Assembly: GCF_017877055.1 (NCBI RefSeq)
Contig: NZ_JAGIPG010000007.1
Location: 1 to 64,000, forward strand
DNA from: Neorhizobium galegae
Lineage (GTDB): Bacteria; Pseudomonadota; Alphaproteobacteria; Rhizobiales; Rhizobiaceae
DNA length: 64,000 nt
Reading direction: 5' to 3'
This document shows, one piece after another, positions 24,841-33,951 of this stretch. Position 1 is the stretch's first letter; every line of letters begins with the position of its first letter. The notes under the pieces were generated by a model. That model was given only the letters and a program-made list of their open reading frames with translations, had not been told where the DNA came from and did no database searches. Position numbers and translations under genes: made by a program.

Positions 24841-25787
24841 TCCACCATCTTCTCGTCCAGATCGTCCAAATGGCACTCGTCGTGGCGCTTGCGCCGCTCC
24901 TGACCGGCTTCGTCCGCAAGGTGAAGGCGCGGCTCCTGCGCCGACGGGGCGCCTCGGTTCTCCAACCCTATCGCGACCTGACGAGGCTCCTGCGCAAGGA
25001 AGCGGTGGTGGCGGAGAACGCCTCCTGGCTGTTTCGCGTGGCGCCCTACCTGATCTTCGCCGCGACTTGGGTTGCCGCCGCGGTCATCCCCACTTTCGCG
25101 ACAGGCCTCATCTTCAGCTGGACGGTCGATCTGATCGCCATCATCGGCTTGCTTGGCAGCGCCCGTTTCTTCCTGGCACTCGCGGGCATGGATGTCGGCA
25201 CCAGTTTCGGCGGGATCGGGGCGAGCCGCGAGATGCTGATCGCCACGCTTGCCGAACCGGCAATGCTGCTGATCATCTTTTCGCTGGCGCTCATCGCCGG
25301 CTCCACCCAGCTTTCGACGATCGCCGCCTTCATGACGTACCCGCAGGTGGGATTGCGCGTTTCGCTGGCGGTGGCGTTGATCGCCATCATCATGGTCGCG
25401 ATCGCCGAAAACGCCCGTATCCCGATCGATAACCCGGCGACCCATCTGGAGCTCACCATGGTGCACGAGGCCATGGTGCTTGAATATTCCGGCCGGCATC
25501 TGGCGATGATCGAGCTCGCTGCCATGCTGAAGCTGCTGCTCTATCTCTCGATGATCGTCTGCATCTTCGTGCCATGGAACCTCAAGGGACCGGACGCCGG
25601 ATACGCGGCCTACTTCACAGGCTTCGCCTCCTACCTCGTCAAGCTGATCGTCGGCGGTGCGATGCTCGCCCTGTTCGAGACGGCGACGGCCAAGATGCGG
25701 GTCTTCCGGGTGCCGCAGTTCCTCGGCGCGGCGCTGATGCTCGGCCTGCTCGCCACGTTGCTGAGATTCGTATCGAGGAGCTTCTGA
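24831..25787 (+). CDS. hyfC: Hydrogenase-4 subunit C-like / NuoH-type membrane subunit
   Basis: A 318-aa NuoH/HyfC-family protein that anchors the soluble arm and forms part of the quinone-chamber entrance in complex I. Visible motifs: GRSVLQPY-like ASVLQPYRDLTRLLRKE, AIAENARIPIDNPATHLELT and VHEAMVLEYSGRHLAMIE, the carboxylate-rich loop typical of HycD/HyfC. About eight helices are predicted. The start overlaps the end of hyfB by 10 bp and the stop overlaps the next ATG by one base. Confidence 0.92.
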   Translation: MVLIHHLLVQIVQMALVVALAPLLTGFVRKVKARLLRRRGASVLQPYRDLTRLLRKEAVVAENASWLFRVAPYLIFAATWVAAAVIPTFATGLIFSWTVDLIAIIGLLGSARFFLALAGMDVGTSFGGIGASREMLIATLAEPAMLLIIFSLALIAGSTQLSTIAAFMTYPQVGLRVSLAVALIAIIMVAIAENARIPIDNPATHLELTMVHEAMVLEYSGRHLAMIELAAMLKLLLYLSMIVCIFVPWNLKGPDAGYAAYFTGFASYLVKLIVGGAMLALFETATAKMRVFRVPQFLGAALMLGLLATLLRFVSRSF

Positions 25788-26455
25788 TGCAGGGACCGGT
25801 CTATTTCGACATCGCCCACATGCTCGCCGGCGGCCTCGTCCTGGTCAGCATGATGATGCTCTACCAGGACCGGCTCTATGCGCTGCTCAACGTGTTCGCG
25901 CTGCATTCTCTGCTGCTCACCCTTTCGGTTGCCTGGCAGGCCTTCATCCAGGGCGCGCCGCATCTCTACGTCACGGCGGCGATCGCCCTCATTTTCAAGG
26001 TCGTCGTCATCCCGGTCGCGCTCCACCACATGATCCGCAAGCTCGGCATCCACCGGGAGATCGAAACGGTGGTCGGCATCGGTGCCACCATGCTGGCCGG
26101 CATCGGCCTCGTGGCGCTGTCGATCGTGGTGATGCTGCGGGTGACGCCCGAAGCCGACCCGCTGACCCGCGAGGACCTCGCCTTCGCGCTCTCCGTCCTG
26201 CTGCTCGGCCTGCTGATCATGGTGACGCGGCGCAACGCCGTCAGCCAGGTGGTCGGTTTCATGTCGCTCGAAAACGGGCTGGTGCTTGCCGCGGCTGGCG
26301 CCAAGGGCATGCCGCTGGTGGTGGAGATCAGCGTCGCCTTCTCGATCCTGATCGCCTTCATCGTCATCGGCGTCTTCCTGTTCCGCATTCGTGAACGGTT
26401 CGACACTGTCGACGTCAGGGCGCTCGACGACGTCAGGGGAAGGCGGCGGAAATGA
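25787..26455 (+). CDS. hyfE: Hydrogenase-4 subunit E-like membrane protein (NuoK-like)
   Basis: A 222-aa membrane protein with about six helices; the C-terminal half (RRNAVSQVVGFMSLENGLVL, VEISVAFSILIAFIVIGVFL) resembles NuoK and keeps the Glu residues in helices that are part of proton pathways. HyfE family length and order fit. ATG 25787 shares a base with the previous stop; the end overlaps hyfF by ATGA. Confidence 0.9.
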   Translation: MQGPVYFDIAHMLAGGLVLVSMMMLYQDRLYALLNVFALHSLLLTLSVAWQAFIQGAPHLYVTAAIALIFKVVVIPVALHHMIRKLGIHREIETVVGIGATMLAGIGLVALSIVVMLRVTPEADPLTREDLAFALSVLLLGLLIMVTRRNAVSQVVGFMSLENGLVLAAAGAKGMPLVVEISVAFSILIAFIVIGVFLFRIRERFDTVDVRALDDVRGRRRK

Positions 26456-27912
26456 GCGCACCCTCCCTCTTCGCCTTCGATGCGGTCGCCGCCGTTTTGG
26501 CGATCCCGGTTGTCGCGGCGGCGCTGCTCGCCCTCATGCCCGGCTACAAGGCGACGGCTCGCATCAACGTGGCGGCCAGCCTGCTGACCTTTGCTGCCGC
26601 CCTTTCCCTCTTCGTGACCGAACGGCCGGCTCCGGGACAATACCTGCTCGTCGACGACCTCAACATCGTCTTCATCGTCCTCAACACCTTCGTCGGCTTC
26701 ACCACCAGCTTGTTCAGCGCCAGCTACATCGCGCACGAGCTGGAAACCGGCCGGCTGACGCCGGCGAACCTGCGTTTCTACCATGCCATGTACCAGGTCA
26801 TGATGTTCGGCATGAACCTCGCGTTCGTCTCTAACAATATAGGCCTGATGTGGGTGGCGGTGGAACTGGCGACGCTGACGACCGTACTGATGGTCGGCAT
26901 CTACCGCACCCACGAGGCGCTGGAAGCGGCCTGGAAATATTTCATTCTGGGAAGCGTCGGCATCGCTTTCGCGCTATTCGGCACCATTCTCATCTATCTC
27001 GCGGCGCAGCCGGTGATCGGCGAAGGTTATGACGCCATGGTCTGGACCCTTCTCGTCGAGCGGGTCGCGGCCTTCGACCCCGCGCTGCTCAATGTCGCCT
27101 TCATCTTCCTGCTGCTCGGTTACGGCACCAAGGTCGGCCTCGCGCCGCTGCACGCCTGGCTGCCGGATGCGCATGCGGAAGGGCCGACGCCGATTTCCGC
27201 CGTGCTGTCCGGGCTGCTCTTGAATGTCGCGCTTTATGCCGTGCTGCGCTTCAAGATCCTGCTCGCCGCCAATCCAGAGGCGATCAGCCCCGGGCCGCTG
27301 ATGATGACGATGGGGCTCACCTCGCTGGTCTTCGCGGCCTTCATGCTCTATCGGCGGCGCGACATCAAGCGCATGTTCGCCTATTCCTCGATCGAGCATA
27401 TGGGCATCATCGTCTTCGCCTTCGGCCTCGGCGGCCCGCTCGCCAACTTCGCCGGGCTGCTGCACATGGTCATGCATTCGTTGACCAAGTCGGCGATCTT
27501 CTTCGCCGTCGGCCATATCGCCCAGATCAAGGGAACCCAGCGGCTTTCGGCGATCCGCGGCCTCACCGAAACCCATCCGGCGCTCGGCTGGGGCCTGGTG
27601 ATCGGCGTCGCGGCGATCGCCGGTCTGCCGCCCATGGGCGTCTTCATGAGCGAGTTCCTGCTCGTCAGTTCCACCTTCGCAAGGCAGCCTCTGCTCGCCG
27701 TGCCTTTGGTCTTCGGGCTGCTGGTCGCGTTCGGAGCCTTGCTGCTACGGCTGACGGGCGTCGCCTTCGGCCAGCCGCGCGGCAGCCGGCAGCCGGCCGA
27801 CGCCTCCTACCTGCCGATGTATTCCCATCTCCTGCTGGTGCTGATCGCCGGCATCTACCTGCCGCCGCCGCTAGTCGCCTGGTTCCAGCACATCGCCAAC
27901 CTGCTTCGATGA
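26452..27912 (+). CDS. hyfF: Hydrogenase-4 subunit F-like / NuoN-type antiporter subunit
   Basis: A 486-aa antiporter-like membrane subunit. Key segments: NIGLMWVAVELATLTTVLMV (Glu), LGYGTKVGLAPLHAWLPDAH (Lys), RRRDIKRMFAYSSIEHMGII and LHMVMHSLTKSAIFFAVGHI. It is the second proton-pumping module beside HyfB; the third one found in Hyf (HyfD) is missing from this cluster. Starts in ATGA overlap with hyfE and is followed by the large subunit after 13 bp. Confidence 0.92.
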   Translation: MSAPSLFAFDAVAAVLAIPVVAAALLALMPGYKATARINVAASLLTFAAALSLFVTERPAPGQYLLVDDLNIVFIVLNTFVGFTTSLFSASYIAHELETGRLTPANLRFYHAMYQVMMFGMNLAFVSNNIGLMWVAVELATLTTVLMVGIYRTHEALEAAWKYFILGSVGIAFALFGTILIYLAAQPVIGEGYDAMVWTLLVERVAAFDPALLNVAFIFLLLGYGTKVGLAPLHAWLPDAHAEGPTPISAVLSGLLLNVALYAVLRFKILLAANPEAISPGPLMMTMGLTSLVFAAFMLYRRRDIKRMFAYSSIEHMGIIVFAFGLGGPLANFAGLLHMVMHSLTKSAIFFAVGHIAQIKGTQRLSAIRGLTETHPALGWGLVIGVAAIAGLPPMGVFMSEFLLVSSTFARQPLLAVPLVFGLLVAFGALLLRLTGVAFGQPRGSRQPADASYLPMYSHLLLVLIAGIYLPPPLVAWFQHIANLLR

Positions 27913-27925
27913 AGGACCGTTCGTC

Positions 27926-29437
27926 ATGCCGGTACTGATCGATATCGCCCCGGAAGCCCATCTGATCCCGCACCATCGCCCCTGGCCCCGCGCCGTCGCC
28001 GGCACGACGGGTTGGACGGCGGCAACCGAAAGCCTTGCGGACGGGCGCCGCATCCTTCTCGGGCTCTGGGGAGAGGCCTCCTGCGTGCACATGGCGCTGC
28101 TCGACGAAATTGACGGCACGGCGGGCGTCGTCAGTCTGGAAGGATTGGAAGGCCGCTATCCTTCGGTGGCCCGCCACCATCTTCCCGCTCTGAGGCTCGA
28201 GCGGGCGCTCCGCGATTTGACAGGCCTCGAACCGCAGGGCCTGCTCGACACCCGGCCCTGGCTCGACCATGGCCGCTGGAACCTGCGCTTCCCGCTGGGT
28301 GAAAAGGCTGCCGCACTTCCGAAAGCCAAAACTTACGAATTCCTGCCGGCTGAAGGCGAAAGCCTGCACCGGATCCCGGTCGGCCCGGTGCATGCCGGAA
28401 TCATCGAGCCGGGGCATTTCCGCTTCACAGCCAACGGCGAGACGATCGTCCGCCTGGAAGAACGCCTCGGTTACGTCCACAAGGGTATCGAGGGCCTGAT
28501 GGCGGGCGCCGATCCCGTCCGCGCGGCGGAGCTTGCCGGCCGGACCTCCGGCGACAGCACAGTCGCCTATGCCTATGCCTTCGCGCGGGCGGTCGAGGCA
28601 GCGCTCGGGCTCGACATTCCGCCCCGAGCGGTCTGGCTCCGGGCGCTGATGGCTGAGCTGGAACGACTAGCCAACCATCTCGGCGATATCGGCGCCATCT
28701 GCAACGACGCCGCCTTCCCCCTGATGCTCGCTCATTGCGGCGCGCTGCGTGAGTGCGTGCTGAGGGCCGCTGATGTCGCTTTCGGCCATCGCCTGATGCG
28801 CGACCGTATCGTGCCGGGCGGCGTAGCAGCCGATCTCGATGAAGCCCGCGTGGCAGACCTGCTTACGCTGCTTGCCGAGATCCGCAGAAAGTTTCCGGCA
28901 CTGGTCGACCTCTACGACAATACCGCGTCTCTGCAGGACCGGATGGTGGACACGGGCATCCTCGTACCCGATCTGGCCCGTCTCTACGGCGCGGGGGGGT
29001 ATGTCGGGCGCGCGTCGGGCCGCGCTTTCGATGCCCGACGAGCGCTGCCCTATCCGCCTTACGATGCTCTTCGCTTCGATGTACCTGTGCTCAATCAAGG
29101 AGACGTCAATGCGCGCGTCTGGATCCGCATCCGTGAGGTCGAGCAAAGCCTCTCGCTCATCGAACAGATACTCGGCCAGCTGCCGCCCGGCCCCATACGG
29201 CATCACGTGGCCGGCAATGGGGAGGTGCGCGAAGGCATGGCCGTGGTGGAAGGTTTCCGCGGCGACATTCTTATCTGGCTCAGGCTTGCCGGCAACCGGG
29301 TGGAGCGCTGCCATCTGCGCGATCCTTCCTGGTTCCAGTGGCCGTTGCTGGAAGCCGCCATCGAAGGGAACATCGTTGCCGATTTCCCGCTCTGCAACAA
29401 ATCCTTCAACTGCTCCTATTCCGGCCACGATCTCTGA
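27926..29437 (+). CDS. hyfG: Hydrogenase large-subunit-like protein (NuoCD/HyfG fold) lacking Ni ligands
   Basis: A 503-aa fusion of a NuoC-like N-terminal part (to about residue 130) and a NuoD/large-subunit domain. In [NiFe] enzymes two CxxC motifs bind nickel. Here the N-terminal one reads S208-G-D-S211 (in RTSGDS) and the C-terminal one C496-S-Y-S499, so three of four ligands are serine. By contrast, positions equivalent to the complex I quinone site look kept: GPVHAGII (His), LGYVHKGIEG (Tyr, His) and HLGDIGAICND (Asp). It therefore cannot host a standard NiFe centre and belongs with Ehr-type complexes. It is followed by the FeS subunit after 15 bp. Confidence 0.88.
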   Translation: MPVLIDIAPEAHLIPHHRPWPRAVAGTTGWTAATESLADGRRILLGLWGEASCVHMALLDEIDGTAGVVSLEGLEGRYPSVARHHLPALRLERALRDLTGLEPQGLLDTRPWLDHGRWNLRFPLGEKAAALPKAKTYEFLPAEGESLHRIPVGPVHAGIIEPGHFRFTANGETIVRLEERLGYVHKGIEGLMAGADPVRAAELAGRTSGDSTVAYAYAFARAVEAALGLDIPPRAVWLRALMAELERLANHLGDIGAICNDAAFPLMLAHCGALRECVLRAADVAFGHRLMRDRIVPGGVAADLDEARVADLLTLLAEIRRKFPALVDLYDNTASLQDRMVDTGILVPDLARLYGAGGYVGRASGRAFDARRALPYPPYDALRFDVPVLNQGDVNARVWIRIREVEQSLSLIEQILGQLPPGPIRHHVAGNGEVREGMAVVEGFRGDILIWLRLAGNRVERCHLRDPSWFQWPLLEAAIEGNIVADFPLCNKSFNCSYSGHDL

Positions 29438-29452
29438 CGGAGGACGACAGCC

Positions 29453-29986
29453 ATGCGCAGGCTCCTTTTCGAAAGCCTTATCCGGCGGCCACTCACGGAA
29501 GCGGCCCCGCGACGATCCGATGCGGCAATGCAGGAGCTTGCCGCGGCCATCGACAGAACGGCCCGCCGTTGGCTCGGCCGCAGCCTGTCGATCCGCGCCG
29601 TCGACGCAGGCTCCTGCAACGGCTGCGAACTGGAAATGCATGCGCTGAGCAACGTCTTTTACGACATCGAGCGTTTTGGCATCCGCTTCGTCGCATCGCC
29701 GCGGCATGCCGATGTGCTGATGGTCACGGGACCGGTGACGCGGAACATGGCCGAAGCGCTGGAACGGACCTACAACGCCACGCCCGGCCCGAAATGGGTC
29801 GTGGCGCTCGGCAGCTGCGCCCGTGACGGCGGCTGCTTCGCGGGCAGCTATGCGGTGGTCGGCGGGGTATCCAGGGTCGTGCCGGTGGACTTGCATATCC
29901 CCGGCTGCCCACCGCCGCCAGCAGATATCCTGAAGGGGTTGCTGGCCCTCCTCGAACAGGCGGACAAGGGGGCTCGCACTTCGTGA
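29453..29986 (+). CDS. hyfI: NuoB/HyfI-like [4Fe-4S] small subunit
   Basis: A 177-aa small subunit. The N2-type cluster ligands are present: C55 and C58 in GSCNGCELE, C122 in ALGSCARDGG and C152 in HIPGCPPPP. Other family blocks are ASPRHADVLMVTGPVT and YNATPGPKWVVALG. It should carry the terminal FeS cluster of the peripheral arm. No ferredoxin-type (NuoI/HyfH) or formate dehydrogenase gene follows; the operon ends here and no clear terminator is visible. Confidence 0.92.
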   Translation: MRRLLFESLIRRPLTEAAPRRSDAAMQELAAAIDRTARRWLGRSLSIRAVDAGSCNGCELEMHALSNVFYDIERFGIRFVASPRHADVLMVTGPVTRNMAEALERTYNATPGPKWVVALGSCARDGGCFAGSYAVVGGVSRVVPVDLHIPGCPPPPADILKGLLALLEQADKGARTS

Positions 29987-30027
29987 GAAAGAGCGCGGCT
30001 GTCTTCATCGCGGGAAAAAGGAACACC

Positions 30028-30545
30028 TGAGCCATTGGAGAAACGGGACGTTCATGTCCAGGAGGCGGATTTCGACATTCTTCAACTCGACGCCATAGGC
30101 GGGGGCGGGCTCGACGATCGCGATGCCGAAGCCGGTCGACGCGAGCTGCAACGCATTGAGAGCAGCATTGGTGTCCACGATGCGCGACGGCCGACCGCCA
30201 GCGGAAGGAGACCGCTCGCAAACGCCGGGATCGCGGGGATCTCGATGGGGCCGAACTCAGAGGACGCTATTGTCTTCGCCCGCTCCTTGAGCTGGCCGAT
30301 CCCGGTCAGAAAACATTCAGCATCGGCATGGAAGGGCGATCGCCTTGGACGTGGGCGTAATGCGCGGGCCATTCCGTTCGAAGAGCGGAAACCCGACCGA
30401 AGCCTCCAGTTCCTGACAAGCCGTGTCACCTGGGATTGCGAACGATCCAAAAGGCGCGCCGCAGCGGTGACGCTGCCCGCCGATATGACCGCCGGGCGCA
30501 GTCATACTGGTTACGTCCAAACATCTCGCGTTCGTTTCAAGGCTA
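30028..30545 (-). pseudogene. Decayed LysR-type regulator, paralogue of the next gene
   Basis: Pieces in different frames match the neighbouring intact LysR in order: SQSQVTRLV, QELEASVGFPLFERNGPRIT, then AECFLTGIGQLKERAKTIAS, IPAIPAFASGLLPLA, and after a gap DTNAALNALQLASTGFGIAI with VEPAPAYGVELKNVEIRLLD. The intact gene has QELEQELGFPVLHRNGPRIA and DSNATYVSLSLARAGLGVAI at these places. At least three frameshifts and one internal deletion of roughly 100 codons are needed. It is a dead copy that fills the gap between the Ehr operon and the LysR gene. Confidence 0.75.
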
Positions 30546-30577
30546 AATATCACCGTCTGGCGACAGCCATCATCACG

Positions 30578-31513
30578 CTATATGCTCGGCAGGCTGTCGT
30601 GCTTGATAAATCTGGTCAGCTTCGATGCCTGGTGCTCGATCGCATCGATCAATCGCCGGACGGTCGCCGACAGCGGAAGTCCCGTCGCCGTGATCACGCC
30701 CCAATGGAACGGAACATGGAAGCTCAGGGGTATGACGGAGACGTCCTTGATCGGCAGCCCGCTCAGGGTGACCGACTCGACGATCGCCACTCCAAGCCCC
30801 GCGCGCGCCAGCGAAAGCGAGACATAGGTGGCGTTGCTGTCGATGACGCCGCCCGGCTGGATGCCATGCTCGGCAAATGCGCGATCAATCCGCATCCGCA
30901 GCCGGTACGGATTTGCCGAGGCGATCAAGCGGCGGCCGTGCAGATCGGCCGGTTGCAGCATGTCCTTCCCCGCCAGTTCGTCGCCAGCGGCCACGACGGC
31001 CACGCATGGCACCTCCCCGATCCAGTGGACGTCGATACCCGGATTGTCGAGTGGCAGGCTGGCGACACCCACATCGGCCGTCCGCGCCAGAACCGCCTGG
31101 ACGACATTCTCCGAAGCGATGCTCTGCACATGGACATGTTCGGGAAAGAGTTCCTTTGGCAACTCCTGCAACGCCAGCGGGATCACACTCGCGGCGATCG
31201 CCGGGATCGATGCAAGTTCCACCGCCTTCGCCTGAGCCGTCTCGATCTGCCGGGCCCTTTCGCTGATGGTGCGCAGCCCGCTGAGGAACAGTTCTGCCTG
31301 GGAGAAAAAGGCGACCCCCTGCTCGGTCGGAGCGATCCGCGGTCCGTTGCGATGCAGCACCGGAAAACCCAGTTCCTGCTCCAGTTCCTGGATGAGCCTC
31401 GTCACCACCGGCTGGGATTTTCCAAGCGCCTTGGCAGCCCCCGTCATACTGCCGATGGACATCACGGCCACGAAGGCCTCCAATTGCCGCGTATCAAGAT
31501 ATTCCGGAGGCAT
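30578..31513 (-). CDS. LysR-family transcriptional regulator
   Basis: A 311-aa regulator. The N-terminal winged HTH spans about residues 8-66 (LEAFVAVMSIGSMTGAAKAL, GKSQPVVTRLIQELEQELGF); the C-terminal co-inducer domain ends near residue 300. ATG 31513 gives the usual PEYLDTRQLEAF opening. It lies downstream of the esterase and ABC operon on the same strand (134-bp gap), so it may regulate that operon. A broken tandem copy follows it. Confidence 0.9.
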   Translation of the reverse strand: MPPEYLDTRQLEAFVAVMSIGSMTGAAKALGKSQPVVTRLIQELEQELGFPVLHRNGPRIAPTEQGVAFFSQAELFLSGLRTISERARQIETAQAKAVELASIPAIAASVIPLALQELPKELFPEHVHVQSIASENVVQAVLARTADVGVASLPLDNPGIDVHWIGEVPCVAVVAAGDELAGKDMLQPADLHGRRLIASANPYRLRMRIDRAFAEHGIQPGGVIDSNATYVSLSLARAGLGVAIVESVTLSGLPIKDVSVIPLSFHVPFHWGVITATGLPLSATVRRLIDAIEHQASKLTRFIKHDSLPSI

Positions 31514-31647
31514 GGGGTTTCCCGTCTTCACCCTTACGAGTGACATTCCAGCATTCGTCGACGTGGTTGGTATAGCCATCTTACCCTTGGCGGACCAGCC
31601 CGGTTCAGAACGGGCGCTTATCGGTGTGAACGGTCGCGCGACCCTTT

Positions 31648-33141
31648 TCATGCGCCCGCCTTGCTCCAAAGCGCGGTGCGCCTATCGAAAGGGTCGGCGA
31701 TGACGCGAAAATCCCCGCTATCCATATGCAGCGCCTCCGGCTGCGAGGCAGAATAGCGGGGCCAGTCACCGGCCGGCGACTTCGGCATCTCGTCGCGCAT
31801 GAAGGAAACCCAGACGTCGTGAACAGCCGCCGCGAAATCCGGCCGCGTGACGGCTTGGCGCGCCGGCAGGTGGCTGGCATCCATGCCGCGCCGGTACCAG
31901 ACCTCGCCGACTTCGGCGCCGTGCGGCGCTCCGAGTTCGTCTGTCCCGATCGGCCCGTAGAGGTATTTGTAGACGGGCTGGTGGACCGCATGCAGCCGGG
32001 CGAAGCGCGTCGCCGGGTTCTGGAAGACCAGATCGCCCCCGACGGCGCGCCAGATGCCGCGCGGAGAATGATCCGGCAACGCACGCCGATAGCGCTCGAC
32101 GATCCCGGCTCCGGTCAGGCCCATCGGCCGCACGCGTTCGTGCAGCAGGCTTGCGGTGATCTCGAAATCCATGTTCGGCTGCGCCGTTGCATGGGTCACG
32201 TATTCGCCGGTCGTGCAGCCGATCATCATCGGCACGGCGATGGCTTCGCCATCCGCTGCGGCGGCTTCCGGGTGTCGCGGAAGCGAGATGCCGTCGATGA
32301 CCGGGACGAAAGGGACACCCAGCATCGATGCCGAACCGTCCCGCTCGAAGTCATGCCGCTCGTAGGATTCGTTGCAGAGGTCGCGCTGCGCAACGAGCAG
32401 GGTCTCGAAGGGCATGTCGTGCAGTTCGGCTTCCGTCACCTGCAGATGGTCGAGCATGCGACGATTGAGCTTCTGCGCATCGTCCATCGTGGAAATGCCG
32501 GTGCTCGCTCCGCTTTGCGGCATCGCCCTGGCGAAGAGACCGTGCGCCGCCGGCATGGCCATGACCGCCGCAATCGCGAAGCCACCGGCAGAACGGCCCG
32601 CGAAGGTGACGCGCCTCGGGTCACCGCCGAAGGCTTTGATATTGTCGCGAACCCACTGAAGCGCGGCGATCTGGTCGAGCAGGCCGCGGTTGTCCGGCGA
32701 ACCGTCGTTCAGATGCAGGAAGCCGAGCGCGCCCAGCCGGTAGTTGACGGTGACCTCGACGATGCCACTGGCCGCAAAGGCGCCGCTTTGCAGAACGGCC
32801 TCGTTCGCCGAACCGACGGCATAGCCGCCGCCATGGATCCAGACGAGTACCGGAGCGGAACCGGTTACCGACGGCGTCCGGATATTGACCGTCAGGAAGT
32901 CCGTGCCGAACTCCAGTTTCGATGCGGCCGCCTTGCCTACGGGACCGTAGGTCGGGATCTGCGGACAGACTGCGCTGAGTGTCTTCGCCGAACGAACGCT
33001 GGACCACCGGGGCACCGGCTGCGGCGCCGCAAAGCGCCGCTCCGGCGTGATCGGCGCGGCATAGGGAACTCCGAGAAAGACGTGATATCCGTTTTCTCGA
33101 AACCCCTCGACGGGACCGCCCGTTGTTTCGACGATTGTCAT
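31648..33141 (-). CDS. Type B carboxylesterase
   Basis: A 497-aa alpha/beta-hydrolase of the cholinesterase/para-nitrobenzyl esterase class. Oxyanion HGGG at residues 103-106, nucleophile S184 in FAGRSAGGFA and likely His in GAPHGAEVGEVW; the acid residue is probably in the middle region. No signal peptide, so cytoplasmic. It is the last enzyme of the spermidine/putrescine-type ABC operon (7 bp after the permease), so it may cleave an imported ester. Confidence 0.9.
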   Translation of the reverse strand: MTIVETTGGPVEGFRENGYHVFLGVPYAAPITPERRFAAPQPVPRWSSVRSAKTLSAVCPQIPTYGPVGKAAASKLEFGTDFLTVNIRTPSVTGSAPVLVWIHGGGYAVGSANEAVLQSGAFAASGIVEVTVNYRLGALGFLHLNDGSPDNRGLLDQIAALQWVRDNIKAFGGDPRRVTFAGRSAGGFAIAAVMAMPAAHGLFARAMPQSGASTGISTMDDAQKLNRRMLDHLQVTEAELHDMPFETLLVAQRDLCNESYERHDFERDGSASMLGVPFVPVIDGISLPRHPEAAAADGEAIAVPMMIGCTTGEYVTHATAQPNMDFEITASLLHERVRPMGLTGAGIVERYRRALPDHSPRGIWRAVGGDLVFQNPATRFARLHAVHQPVYKYLYGPIGTDELGAPHGAEVGEVWYRRGMDASHLPARQAVTRPDFAAAVHDVWVSFMRDEMPKSPAGDWPRYSASQPEALHMDSGDFRVIADPFDRRTALWSKAGA

Positions 33142-33148
33142 GCCGGCC

Positions 33149-33943
33149 TCATATTGCCCTGCGTAGGCCGACCAATCTTTCGACCGCGACCACGACGCCG
33201 ATGGAGATCAGGATCAGAATGACGGAAAGCGCGGCGATCTGCGGATCGGTGGAATATTCGAGATAGTGATAAATTTCGGTCGGCAGCGTGGACGCCTTGA
33301 CCGAGACGATGAAAAGCGAAATCGTCGCCTCGTCGAAGGAGATCAGGAAGGCGATCACGGCGCCGGCGATCAGGCCGGGACGCACCAGCGGCAGGGTGAT
33401 GCGCCAGAAGACCATGGCCGGAGACGCCCCATGCACCAGCGCCGCCTCTTCCACACGCGTGTCGACAGCCATCAGGCTCATGGTGATCGTTCGTACCGTG
33501 TAAGGGATCGTGATGCCGAGATGGGCAAGTACGATGCCGGGATAGCTGTCGAGCAGGCCGATCGGCGCGATCACCAGCATGACGCCGACGGCCAGCACGA
33601 TATGCGGAACGAGGAAGGGCGCAAGGATGAGGAAATTTACCGCCGCCTTGCCGCGGAACTTGTAGCGCACCAGCGACAATGACAGGAGCATGCCGGCTGA
33701 AACCGAGACGATACCAACGATCGCGCCGATCGCCAGGCTCCGCCAGAAGGCCGAGATGAACTTCGCATTCTCGAAGACCTTCACATAGGATCCGAACGAG
33801 AAGCTCTCTGGCGGAAAAGCGAGATACTGGCGCGTGTCGAAAGAGATGATGAAGACGATGACGATCGGCGCCAGCAGGAAAAGATAAAGCAGCGTGATCA
33901 GCGTGTTCCAGGCGACGCGACCCAGCATCGAGGTGTTCTGCAT
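33149..33943 (-). CDS. ABC transporter permease, PotC family
   Basis: A 264-aa inner-membrane permease with six predicted helices. The EAA loop is EEAALVHGASPAMVFWRITL. Family resemblance is to PotC/YdcV of spermidine/putrescine-type systems. ATG 33943 has GAGG upstream and follows the PotB-like gene by 8 bp. Confidence 0.92.
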   Translation of the reverse strand: MQNTSMLGRVAWNTLITLLYLFLLAPIVIVFIISFDTRQYLAFPPESFSFGSYVKVFENAKFISAFWRSLAIGAIVGIVSVSAGMLLSLSLVRYKFRGKAAVNFLILAPFLVPHIVLAVGVMLVIAPIGLLDSYPGIVLAHLGITIPYTVRTITMSLMAVDTRVEEAALVHGASPAMVFWRITLPLVRPGLIAGAVIAFLISFDEATISLFIVSVKASTLPTEIYHYLEYSTDPQIAALSVILILISIGVVVAVERLVGLRRAI

Positions 33944-33951
33944 GGCCGACC

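Noticed and set aside
22825..29986. Genuine energy-conserving [NiFe] hydrogenase or formate hydrogenlyase
   Set aside because: Three of four nickel-binding Cys in the large subunit are serine and no maturation or formate dehydrogenase genes are present.
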